Positions 1 to 8,101 of a stretch of DNA of 64,000 bases are shown in pieces. The DNA comes from Cuneatibacter caecimuris (GTDB taxonomy: Bacteria; Bacillota; Clostridia; Lachnospirales; Lachnospiraceae), in NCBI RefSeq assembly GCF_004216775.1, contig NZ_SGXF01000001.1:174828-238827 (forward strand). Reading direction: 5' to 3'. Position 1 is the first letter of the stretch. Each line of letters opens with the position of its first letter. Below the pieces are notes generated by a model. The model was not told the origin of the DNA, made no database searches, and was given only the letters and a program-made list of their open reading frames with translations. Position numbers and translations under genes: made by a program.

Positions 1-301
1 CACTAACTCTCTGCTTATCTTCCAGCCCAACAATTCGAAACGAGTTTGATTCTGTTTCCAAAATTTCGAAGCTTGTTGTTTCTGCCGGGAGAAAAAAATA
101 ATATCTGCCATCTTTCTCATTATACCATCCATTTACTGTTTTAGAATCTTCTGCAGGATTAATCAAAATTTTCAGCTTAATCGCTGCCTTATCTTCATAT
201 GATTGAATATGAATAAAGCACGTAACGGCGACAAAGAATACAAGAAAAGCAAGAATTAGAATATACAAAAAAATATTTGGATTTATCTTGTTTTGTTTCA
301 T
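1..301 (-). CDS. CotH-like membrane-anchored protein, N-terminal part (runs off window)
   Basis: Only the first 100 residues are in the window. The ATG at 299-301 opens a short basic N-terminus, then one hydrophobic segment (about residues 9-27), consistent with a signal anchor, followed by an extracellular-looking stretch with a GWYNEKDGRYYFFLP-type beta-rich motif. That N-terminal layout is common in CotH-kinase-family surface proteins that sit next to VTC-domain genes in Clostridia, which is exactly the neighbour here, 7 bases upstream. The kinase domain is outside the window, so the CotH assignment rests on context and on the N-terminal motif. Confidence 0.55.
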   Translation of the reverse strand, partial: MKQNKINPNIFLYILILAFLVFFVAVTCFIHIQSYEDKAAIKLKILINPAEDSKTVNGWYNEKDGRYYFFLPAETTSFEILETESNSFRIVGLEDKQRVS

Positions 302-308
302 ATATGAT

Positions 309-1007
309 TCATCCTCTGCTCAAAAAATACTTACATAAATAAAATTTAGAAAAAGTTGTTCTTTGCCCGGTATCAGTATAAATTAATTCTTCTATGTAAT
401 CGGGCAAAAATTCATCGTACTTCACTTCTAGTATTAGCATATCCGGCATTAAAATAGGCCTCTTAGCCATTTTACTTGAAAAAAAATTGCTGAATTCCAT
501 GGAACCAGAAATATTCATATCAAATGTAATTCTAACATTTCCTAAACTATAAGTATACGGAATTCTGTCATATTCAGTTATTACATCCGGATGCAATAAT
601 CGACATTGTCTTTGTAATTCGAATTTTTTTAACAAAGGAGGTAATGTACTAAAATTCTGCAATGGCTTTCCACAAATTACGGTGTCCACTTGTTCTTTCG
701 TCATTCTGCACTGCAGTTTTTGAGTCATTAGATTTTGTTTTCTTTTTAATTCCAGTCGGATAAATTCGCTTTTACCATTATATATACGAATTCTGAACTT
801 TTCGCGAGGATCAGTACCATTAACATTCTCATAAAAACATGTATGCTCATAATCATCAAAATAAAGGCTTCTTATATTATATGAATCACCAAGCAAATGT
901 CTATCTTTTTGCAAAACCCCCTGGATAGCACTTTCAATAGAAATTTTTTGCGCTCTGCTAATAATAAACTTATTTTCATGTCTAAAACCTTCTTGTCTAA
1001 TGCTCAT
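309..1007 (-). CDS. VTC domain-containing protein (polyphosphate polymerase-like)
   Basis: The 232-residue protein consists of one VTC (CYTH/TTM superfamily) domain. Tunnel motifs are visible in order: KFRIRIY near residue 70, RLELKRK near 86, TEYDR near 144, RITFD near 158 and ILEVKYD near 191. In yeast Vtc4 this fold makes polyphosphate from ATP; in bacteria such domains are often found beside CotH-type kinase genes and their substrate is usually unknown. There is no signal peptide, so it should act on the cytoplasmic side. It is the penultimate visible gene of the glycan operon and is followed at once by the CotH-like gene. Family is clear, substrate is not. Confidence 0.8.
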   Translation of the reverse strand: MSIRQEGFRHENKFIISRAQKISIESAIQGVLQKDRHLLGDSYNIRSLYFDDYEHTCFYENVNGTDPREKFRIRIYNGKSEFIRLELKRKQNLMTQKLQCRMTKEQVDTVICGKPLQNFSTLPPLLKKFELQRQCRLLHPDVITEYDRIPYTYSLGNVRITFDMNISGSMEFSNFFSSKMAKRPILMPDMLILEVKYDEFLPDYIEELIYTDTGQRTTFSKFYLCKYFLSRG

Positions 1008-1151
1008 TTATTTTTTATCCTCTTAATCCAAATTTCGAAGTAACTTCACAGGGTTATCTTTATCCATGTTTTAATAAAAAATTTCCATATATAGAAAAAT
1101 AAATCCATACATGCACTGTCTCTGATACTATTTTTTTAATCCTAATGAATG

Positions 1152-2186
1152 TTATCTGTCTTTATTCCTTCGTAGCTGCACATTATATACCATTTTCATC
1201 AAATTATCACTAAGCCATTTAACTGCAGCCGAGTTTATCAAGATTAGAATTAAAGAAACTAATATCATTAAAAGATATCCTCCGCCAGAACTAACACCAG
1301 GAATATATTTGTACACTGCAAGCAAAATAAACTGATGAGTTAAATATACCTCATAAGACAAATCAGATAAAAAATTTATAATGTGTCTTTCGCCCATTTT
1401 CTTTAATCCCTTATACAGCAAACTGAATACTAACATACCCAATAAACATCTTGAAAGATTAACAAATACTGCATCATATAGCCCATAGATACTCATTTCT
1501 GATATATTTATCTTCTCAAGAAGTATTCTCATTGCAATCAAAATACTTGTGGGGAGCCATAATTTCTTAATCGCTCCATTATACCAGTCCACTTTTTCAT
1601 CAGTATATCTAAAAAACACATATGCGATACAGAACAAGCTTATATTTATCCCATATGCTGGATATCCAACAATTAAGAAAAAGCTTAATAGCGTAAAACA
1701 CAAAATCAGAATAAATATAGCCTTTTTAATTAAAAACAATTCAACTGTTTTCTTAAGTAACCAGTCCAGTATGGGTACTAACAGATAGCAAATTAAAAGA
1801 ACAGAAATGTACCAAAAATGACCTAATCCCAATACCCCTTCCGTGCTAAAACCAGCGCCTCCTATTAAATAAACAGCTACCGCTTTAAAAGAAACCGGAT
1901 ATCTTATAGCAAATAGCGCTAACACAATAAACAAAAGATATATCCACATGGGAAGCATAATCCGCAGCAATCTTTTTTTATAAAATTCCATTGCAGAGGA
2001 AACGCTTGAAAATGTTTTTCTGCTCATTAGATAGGCACTTAATACAAGAAATATCTGAACGCCATTATTTAGCCAGAAAGCCGCTGAATAAAATCCAATT
2101 ATTTGAAAAAAATGGCATGTAAAAATCAAGAACATTGCTATTATTCTGATGTAATCAAGCCCAACATCTTTTTCCATATCTTTCAC
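1152..2186 (-). CDS. Acyltransferase 3 family membrane protein
   Basis: A 344-residue polytopic protein with about ten hydrophobic segments. The N-terminus (LDYIRIIAMFLIFTCHFF) carries the family's conserved Arg and a His in the first membrane helix, and the second helix region holds the typical FLVLSAYLMSRK pattern. Family members O-acetylate or succinylate exported or lipid-linked glycans. The start overlaps the stop of the upstream glycosyltransferase by 4 bases, which argues for translational coupling and a role in decorating the same polysaccharide. The exact acyl donor and target cannot be read from the sequence. Confidence 0.8.
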   Translation of the reverse strand: MKDMEKDVGLDYIRIIAMFLIFTCHFFQIIGFYSAAFWLNNGVQIFLVLSAYLMSRKTFSSVSSAMEFYKKRLLRIMLPMWIYLLFIVLALFAIRYPVSFKAVAVYLIGGAGFSTEGVLGLGHFWYISVLLICYLLVPILDWLLKKTVELFLIKKAIFILILCFTLLSFFLIVGYPAYGINISLFCIAYVFFRYTDEKVDWYNGAIKKLWLPTSILIAMRILLEKINISEMSIYGLYDAVFVNLSRCLLGMLVFSLLYKGLKKMGERHIINFLSDLSYEVYLTHQFILLAVYKYIPGVSSGGGYLLMILVSLILILINSAAVKWLSDNLMKMVYNVQLRRNKDR

Positions 2187-2956
2187 CTCGATTGAAACAA
2201 TATGTCTCGAAGTTTATCTTTCATTCTTACCCATTTATCTCCAAACAAAGCTTTAAATAATTTGGAAACAAGCATCGCTGGTTTTGCTATCATTTTCCAC
2301 CATAAAGAAGCTTCTCTTTTCTTGGCTGCTTCACTTTTCCAGGAACCAGCAAAGTAATGAATTGTTACTGTATCTCTCATATAATCCTTATCATTTAATT
2401 TCTTGTGATCCGGACAAAATATATTTTGTGGATAAAAAGCAACGCCCGAAATAACCTGAAATTCTCCATTAGGTTTGAATCCTCGTGAAGTCAATAACCC
2501 AGTAATTATTTCTACATTTGTAGTCATATTATAAGAGCCATCTTCTTTCGCAAATCTGGCATCGTTATAATAATGCAAAAGTTCACCGATTAATGGCTGT
2601 CCTGCTTCTGAAGCTATTATACCGGTTGGAATCTTCGTCTTACTTTCAAATCCCGAGAATGCAGCGTGGTTCAAAAATTGATCCAGATTCTTCAATATCA
2701 TTACATCTGTATCCATGTATATTCCACCAACTGTATAGATGGCAAACAACCGTACATAATCAGTAACAAACGCATATTTTCCTGCCTCATATGCTTGTTT
2801 TACATACATATTTGAGTTGATATCAAACGTCTCTTCATTCCATTCAACTATCTTATAATCTGGACAAATCCTATGCCAACTTTCTATGCACTTTTCCGCC
2901 AACTCAGGTTTTGGGTTTCTGCCAAACCAACAATAGTGTATAATTTTGGGTATCAC
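2183..2956 (-). CDS. Glycosyltransferase with DXD sugar-binding motif (GT32-type capsular synthesis)
   Basis: This 257-residue protein starts IPKIIHYCWFG, the hallmark of the Gly_transf_sug (OCH1/GT32-like) family. It contains DYVRLFAIYTVGGIYMDTDV near residues 73-93, where DTD is the metal/nucleotide-sugar DXD motif. It should transfer a hexose from a nucleotide sugar to a lipid-linked oligosaccharide on the cytoplasmic face. It lies 16 bases after the polymerase-like gene and overlaps the acyltransferase. Sugar and linkage are unknown. Confidence 0.85.
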   Translation of the reverse strand: MIPKIIHYCWFGRNPKPELAEKCIESWHRICPDYKIVEWNEETFDINSNMYVKQAYEAGKYAFVTDYVRLFAIYTVGGIYMDTDVMILKNLDQFLNHAAFSGFESKTKIPTGIIASEAGQPLIGELLHYYNDARFAKEDGSYNMTTNVEIITGLLTSRGFKPNGEFQVISGVAFYPQNIFCPDHKKLNDKDYMRDTVTIHYFAGSWKSEAAKKREASLWWKMIAKPAMLVSKLFKALFGDKWVRMKDKLRDILFQSR

Positions 2957-2972
2957 AATATTCCTCCATCCA

Positions 2973-4157
2973 TTACAGACTTTTTTTCTTTAAAATCCTG
3001 CCTTTAGTTTTCATTATCACTCCCCCATTGTTAACATAAAAGTGGTGATACATATACTGTTGTACTATTAACCCCATAATTATCAATGGTAAAAAACTAC
3101 ATGATTCTGGTCCAAATAGATAAACATCCGCGCCGTTGATTATAATATGCCCTATTAAAATGATATCGCACCCAAATACAATTTTATTACCATCTTTAGC
3201 TTCTTCATATCCCATTTCAAATACCAAAATCAATAAAATATAAATGAGAATGGTTCCAAAATATCCCCAAGAAAATACACATTGATAAAACAAGTTATGC
3301 CCCAAGTGCTGGCATACGCCTTCACCAAATACCTTTGTAAAAAGATCTAATTCAGCAATTTTTTGACTTATCTCTGCAAGGAAATCTGCACGTCCCTCCA
3401 TCGCCCAGGCCTTTGTGGAAAAGCTTTGAGTATAATTATTCAAGAGATTACTTATAGTAGGGTTAGATAGCCCCCATTCCATAAAATGTAAAGCAAATAC
3501 AGTGTACCCAAGTGAAACTAAATAGATTATACGATACACTATTTTTTTCAATATAATTCTTCTAGGGATAATTAATAAGATAAGACAAATAACAATTACT
3601 ATAGCAGCGTTCCTGCTGCCTGTCTGCAATAGCATAAAAAAGCTAACCGTTAAAAATAGTGTCGGCAATATTTTTATCTCTGATATTTCAAACCAGATAA
3701 AAGAAATTGACAATCCCATAAATGCTAAAAAAGAAAAAGTATTTGAATTTATTTTTCCCAAAAATCCTGTTTGAATCTGAGTAAATACTATAACCAGAGA
3801 AAGTAAACTCGCAGCAATACTACCTTTTTTTATATCGGTTACATCTACATTTAATGTAGAAAAAGCAAATGGGAAAAGTAAAGATGTATTTATCATTATC
3901 ATACTTTTAAGATTAAACCTAAATATAACCCCGGTTACAAATGAAATTATAAGTAATAACGTACATATTCTTCTGCAATTAATTTCAATTTCCGAAAAAC
4001 GTCTAAAGAAAATACCAAATGAAAATACTGTTGCAATCAGGGATATAAAAACGTATATATAATAATTACTTGAATAAGACCATGTTATACCAAAACTAAG
4101 TAGAGTTCCCCATATTAAAAGTTTAACAACTTTAGCATTTCTAGTATCTATTACCAT
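2973..4157 (-). CDS. O-antigen polymerase/ligase-like membrane protein (Wzy-type)
   Basis: A 394-residue protein with roughly ten to twelve membrane segments and a longer polar loop near residues 235-300. The loop contains GRADFLAEISQKI and FGEGVCQHLGHNLFYQ, matching the periplasmic-loop pattern with a conserved HN seen in Wzy polymerases and WaaL ligases. It would join repeat units of the exported glycan. Base composition is clearly more AT-rich than in the bacillosamine genes upstream, as is usual for serotype-type glycan genes. Assignment rests on topology, the HN loop and its place among glycosyltransferases. Confidence 0.7.
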   Translation of the reverse strand: MVIDTRNAKVVKLLIWGTLLSFGITWSYSSNYYIYVFISLIATVFSFGIFFRRFSEIEINCRRICTLLLIISFVTGVIFRFNLKSMIMINTSLLFPFAFSTLNVDVTDIKKGSIAASLLSLVIVFTQIQTGFLGKINSNTFSFLAFMGLSISFIWFEISEIKILPTLFLTVSFFMLLQTGSRNAAIVIVICLILLIIPRRIILKKIVYRIIYLVSLGYTVFALHFMEWGLSNPTISNLLNNYTQSFSTKAWAMEGRADFLAEISQKIAELDLFTKVFGEGVCQHLGHNLFYQCVFSWGYFGTILIYILLILVFEMGYEEAKDGNKIVFGCDIILIGHIIINGADVYLFGPESCSFLPLIIMGLIVQQYMYHHFYVNNGGVIMKTKGRILKKKSL

Positions 4158-4253
4158 TTAATATTTACCATCTATTCCCTTCAGTCATTGTTGGCAAGAA
4201 ATGATATTATCAAAATTTCCTTCAACACATTTTCATGCATTCTTACCATATTT

Positions 4254-5492
4254 TTATTTTAATCCTAATATTTCCTGAACTCCCTTAAGTATTTCTCCGT
4301 AAGTTTTGCTTCTTTCAAATTTCTCCGCCCCCATCTTTCGTGCATTTTGGCTCATTACAACAGTCAGCTTCTTGTCATTTACAAAAGAATCAATTGCTTT
4401 TGCAACCTGCTCAACAGAACCTGCATCGCAATTGATGCCACAATTATAATACTTCAAAAGGTTCCTGTATTCTTCACATTCTTGAGTATTTATAACTGGA
4501 AGTCCAGCAATCGCATAGTCTGCATGTTTATTTATAATACTTTGTGCCGCTCCTTTAGCGATCGGATTCACAGCAATATCGCATTGGCTCAGCTGCTTAC
4601 ACATTTGTCCATACGGTAATTTTCCGGTAAAAGTGTAGGCAATCCCCATTTCAGCCGCTTTTTGCTTATACTTTTCTTCCAGAGGGCCGCTTCCAATTAC
4701 CATGAGGCGAATATTGCGAGCCCCACGATCTGCAAGCAGCTTCATCGCTTCTATTACAATTGTCAAGTCATAGCTGTGGCCAAGCGTACCGCAATAACCA
4801 ACCCAAAATTCATCATCCGGTTTAGTATACTTTGAAGCATAATTGCTCACATCATTATCATAAAAAAAGCGTTCTGTTCCGAGATAGACCACAATAGGAT
4901 TGTCACATTTCGTATTCACAGATTTAGCTCTTTGAGCATAGGTCTGGGAAACAGCAACAATCTGATCCGCTGAACCATACACTCTTTCTATTCTCCTTTT
5001 CATCATTCCTGTTGCCAGACGATACAGGCTCTCATTTTTCAGGATCAATCTGTACGCCTCAGGCCAAAGATCCTGAACATCAATCACAAACGGAATATTG
5101 TGTTTTGCTGCATACTCTGAAGCAACCTCAGACAAATTAATTGAGGGAATCGCACAATACAATATATCTGGACAATCACATTGCCTTAGATATTTTCGCA
5201 AATTCTGTGCTATTTTATGATGGCTGATAAAAAGCCTTTTGAGCGAGATGTTTTTGTGATAAGATGGCTCAAAAATCAGTGTCGTCCTGTATGTTCGCCT
5301 TTCATTCTTCTCTTCTATCCGCTGCATCTTGTCTCTATGCGAAAAGGATGAAGTCACAAGTTCTACTTCAAAGCCATGATCCGCTAAAAAGCTTGCCAAA
5401 TAATTAAATCTGTTGTTTGAATTTTCCTGTCCATAGTCACAGAAATGCGCAATTATCATAACTTTTTTCTTATCTGACACTTTTAACCTCAA
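4254..5492 (-). CDS. GT4 family glycosyltransferase
   Basis: A 412-residue GT-B protein. The N-terminal domain begins VMIIAHFCDYGQENSNNRFN, a donor-side start common in WbuB/WcaI-like GT4 enzymes. The C-terminal domain contains GYCGTLGHSYD near residue 232, a RLMVIGSGPLEE strand near 262 and the KHADYAIAGLPVI segment near 324, corresponding to the EX7E nucleotide-sugar region. It probably adds a sugar to the undecaprenyl-linked bacillosamine-type acceptor made by upstream genes. The start overlaps the upstream acetyltransferase stop by 4 bases. Confidence 0.85.
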   Translation of the reverse strand: MRLKVSDKKKVMIIAHFCDYGQENSNNRFNYLASFLADHGFEVELVTSSFSHRDKMQRIEEKNERRTYRTTLIFEPSYHKNISLKRLFISHHKIAQNLRKYLRQCDCPDILYCAIPSINLSEVASEYAAKHNIPFVIDVQDLWPEAYRLILKNESLYRLATGMMKRRIERVYGSADQIVAVSQTYAQRAKSVNTKCDNPIVVYLGTERFFYDNDVSNYASKYTKPDDEFWVGYCGTLGHSYDLTIVIEAMKLLADRGARNIRLMVIGSGPLEEKYKQKAAEMGIAYTFTGKLPYGQMCKQLSQCDIAVNPIAKGAAQSIINKHADYAIAGLPVINTQECEEYRNLLKYYNCGINCDAGSVEQVAKAIDSFVNDKKLTVVMSQNARKMGAEKFERSKTYGEILKGVQEILGLK

Positions 5493-6094
5493 CCTTGCAT
5501 TTTACTGACAGGACAACCTATATATGTTCCCTGCTCAACAATATTTTTTATAACTACTGCTCCTGCACCAATCATACAATCCGGACAGATTGAAACATTA
5601 TTAATAATGGTTGCTCCAGCACCAATCCAGGTTCCATTACCCACAGAGACAGTTCCACATAAATGACTGCCCACTGCTATATGAACATAATTTCCTACTT
5701 TGCAATCATGATCCACAGACGAGCAGGTGTTGATGATGCAGCCTCTTCCAATCCTTGCTCCCGGATTAATTACTGCACCAGCCATGACTACCGTTCCTTC
5801 ACCTATCATTGTATCTTCTGCAATAACTGCATCAGGATGAATGAGTGTAACCAGTTTTCCATCCGGAATGGATTCCTGTATCCGCTTCCTGACTCCCGAA
5901 TTGCCAATTCCAACAATTACATCAGCATCTATTTGTCCGGTTTCTGTACATTTTCCTATGACCGGATAACCTCCACATTCACGGATGCTTTCATCATCAT
6001 CGAAAAAAACAATTTCACTATAGCCAATTTTTCTTGCAATATCTGCAATTACCTTTCCATGACCACTTGCACCGATAATGGCTAATAGTCTCAT
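5489..6094 (-). CDS. PglD/NeuD-type sugar N-acetyltransferase
   Basis: The 201 residues form a short Rossmann-like N-terminal domain (LLAIIGASGHGKVIADIAR, FDDDE) followed by a left-handed beta-helix of hexapeptide repeats from about residue 85. The catalytic His is expected in SSVDHDCKVGNYVHIAVGSH near 130-148. PglD acetylates UDP-4-amino sugars with acetyl-CoA; the flanking aminotransferase and phosphoglycosyl transferase support that role over sialic-acid O-acetylation by NeuD. Length fits PglD. Confidence 0.85.
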   Translation of the reverse strand: MRLLAIIGASGHGKVIADIARKIGYSEIVFFDDDESIRECGGYPVIGKCTETGQIDADVIVGIGNSGVRKRIQESIPDGKLVTLIHPDAVIAEDTMIGEGTVVMAGAVINPGARIGRGCIINTCSSVDHDCKVGNYVHIAVGSHLCGTVSVGNGTWIGAGATIINNVSICPDCMIGAGAVVIKNIVEQGTYIGCPVSKMQG

Positions 6095-6096
6095 CT

Positions 6097-6750
6097 CTAT
6101 ACCCTCGCATTATCTTTTGTTTCAGGTGTATCTGTTCCTATGAATTCCTCCATGGTTTCGGAGGTTTCCGAATTAATACCTTCTCGTTTCAATACAGTCC
6201 AGATGGTTCTGAAAATGATCTTCCAATCTTCGAGGAATGTAATGTGATCTACATACTCCACATCCAAATCAAATTTTTCTTCCCAGCTAATGGAGTTTCT
6301 TCCATTCACCTGTGCAAGCCCGGTAAATCCTGGTCTTACTTCATGCCGTCTTGCCTGATGCTCGTTGTAAAGAGGAAGATATTTTACCAAGAGCGGCCGG
6401 GGTCCGCATACCGCCATCCGTCCGGACAAGATGGCCCCAAGTTCCGGCAGTTCATCCAGCGACGTAGAACGAAGCAGTTTGCCAAAAGGTGTAAGACGCT
6501 GTTCATCCGGCAGCAATTCTCCATCTTCATCTCTCTCATTGGTCATTGTTCGGAACTTGTACAACTTGAATATCTCTCCATGTAATCCTGGTCTTACCTG
6601 AGTAAACAGAACAGGCGAACCAATCTTAATCTTTACCAGAATCGCAAGCACCAGCATGACAGGACATAAAACGATACATGCAAGCAATGCGCACAGAAAA
6701 TCCTGCGGACGCTTTATATACTTTTCATAGAATCCTTTTTTATGTTCCAT
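6097..6750 (-). CDS. PglC-like phosphoglycosyl transferase (initiating sugar-phosphate transferase)
   Basis: A 217-residue monotopic transferase of the bacterial sugar-transferase family. One hydrophobic re-entrant segment (about residues 12-38) is followed by LYKFRTM, the catalytic Asp-Glu in STSLDELPEL, and GPRPLLVKYLPLYNEHQARR, then PGFTGLAQVNGRN. It moves the sugar phosphate from a UDP-sugar to undecaprenyl phosphate and so starts the repeat unit. I chose the ATG at 6748-6750 because AAAGGG lies 7 bases before it; an ATG eight codons upstream lacks a site. The size is that of PglC, not the larger WbaP type. Confidence 0.88.
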   Translation of the reverse strand: MEHKKGFYEKYIKRPQDFLCALLACIVLCPVMLVLAILVKIKIGSPVLFTQVRPGLHGEIFKLYKFRTMTNERDEDGELLPDEQRLTPFGKLLRSTSLDELPELGAILSGRMAVCGPRPLLVKYLPLYNEHQARRHEVRPGFTGLAQVNGRNSISWEEKFDLDVEYVDHITFLEDWKIIFRTIWTVLKREGINSETSETMEEFIGTDTPETKDNARV

Positions 6751-6761
6751 ATCCATACCCT

Positions 6762-8045
6762 TTACATGAAACAACTCCGAATAATCCCAATAACCTGATT
6801 CTGCTCCGCAGCAGTCATTTTGTTATCACTCGGCAAACACAAACCTCTCTGGAAAATATCCATACCTACATCCACGCAGCCGCCGTCAAGATGCGCCGTG
6901 GTTTTTCTCCTGCCATTACCTTCTCTTGTGATAAATGGATTCATGCGGAAGATCGGCTGAACATGCATAGGCTTCCAAATCGGACGACCTTCCGCATTGT
7001 ACTTCGCCAACGCTTCCAGTATTTCCGTCGGGCAGCTCTTGCCAGGTTCACTGATATAGAGCGATTCCTGTTCTCCGCGAACCTGCCTGCACATGGCATC
7101 CTTATCAATAGTCATACAGCTCAGCCAAAAGTTGGGTTCACTGTTCTTCTCATCATAAGGATTCATCTGCACCGGCAAATCTTTCAAGCCTTCCTTGTAG
7201 CGCATATAGATTGCTTTCTTCTGTGCAACATGCTCCTCCAGATACGGAATCTGTCCGCGCACAACACCGGCAATTACATTGCTCATACGGTAGTTGTAGC
7301 CCAGTTCCTCATGCTGATACCACGGAGCAGCTTCCCGGCTCTGGGTTGACCACTTGCGCACCTTTTCGGCATCTGCCTTGGAGTCGGTCAAGAACATTCC
7401 GCCTGAGGAACCCGTGATGATCTTGTTTCCATTGAAGCTGATACAGCCGTAATTACTGAAGCTTCCAGTTTGTTTTCCTTTATAGGTAGCGCCCAGGGAT
7501 TCTGCAGCGTCCTCTACGATGACAGCTCCGTGAGCGGTTGCTATCGACCTGATTTCATCAATCTTTCCCGGTGTGCCGTACAGGTGCGCTACTACAATTA
7601 CCTTGACCTCCGGATATACTTCAAACGCTTTATCCAAGGCCACCGGATCCATATTCCATGTGTCACGCTCTGAGTCAATAAAAACGGGAATACCTCCCTC
7701 ATAAACAACAGGGTTCACCGTAGCGCCGAACGTAACATCGGAACAGAAAATTCTCTGTTGTCTCAGCGCTCCTTTTCCAATTTCATGCTGACCATACATG
7801 ACTTCGCCGGCAAGCTTCACGGCAAGGTGGAGAGACGCCGTTCCTGCCGATAATGCGACTGCATAACGGACACCTACCTTTCCAGCAATCAATCTCTCTA
7901 CTTCATTAATATTCTCTCCTACCGTCGACATCCAATTTGTTTCATAAGCCTCAGTGACATATTTCAGTTCATCACCGTGCATGGTGGGCGAAGACAGCCA
8001 AATTTTATTTTCAAATCTTCTAAAATTCTTGTCAGAATTAAACAT
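6762..8045 (-). CDS. PglE-like DegT/DnrJ/EryC1 aminotransferase
   Basis: A 427-residue PLP-dependent sugar aminotransferase. Features: LSSPTMHGDELKYVTEAYET at the N-terminus, AVALSAGTASLHLAVKL near residue 62, VIVEDAAESLGATYKGK near 177 and the Schiff-base Lys in SFNGNKIITGSSGG near 205. It would convert UDP-4-keto-6-deoxy-GlcNAc to the 4-amino sugar using glutamate. It stands between the 4,6-dehydratase and the PglC/PglD genes, which completes a UDP-diacetylbacillosamine route. RBS AGGGGAACGAAAG precedes the ATG. Confidence 0.88.
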   Translation of the reverse strand: MFNSDKNFRRFENKIWLSSPTMHGDELKYVTEAYETNWMSTVGENINEVERLIAGKVGVRYAVALSAGTASLHLAVKLAGEVMYGQHEIGKGALRQQRIFCSDVTFGATVNPVVYEGGIPVFIDSERDTWNMDPVALDKAFEVYPEVKVIVVAHLYGTPGKIDEIRSIATAHGAVIVEDAAESLGATYKGKQTGSFSNYGCISFNGNKIITGSSGGMFLTDSKADAEKVRKWSTQSREAAPWYQHEELGYNYRMSNVIAGVVRGQIPYLEEHVAQKKAIYMRYKEGLKDLPVQMNPYDEKNSEPNFWLSCMTIDKDAMCRQVRGEQESLYISEPGKSCPTEILEALAKYNAEGRPIWKPMHVQPIFRMNPFITREGNGRRKTTAHLDGGCVDVGMDIFQRGLCLPSDNKMTAAEQNQVIGIIRSCFM

Positions 8046-8101
8046 CTTTCGTTCCCCTTTTTACTGCGCCTATATACCTACGCATGCCTTTTTTAATACA
8101 T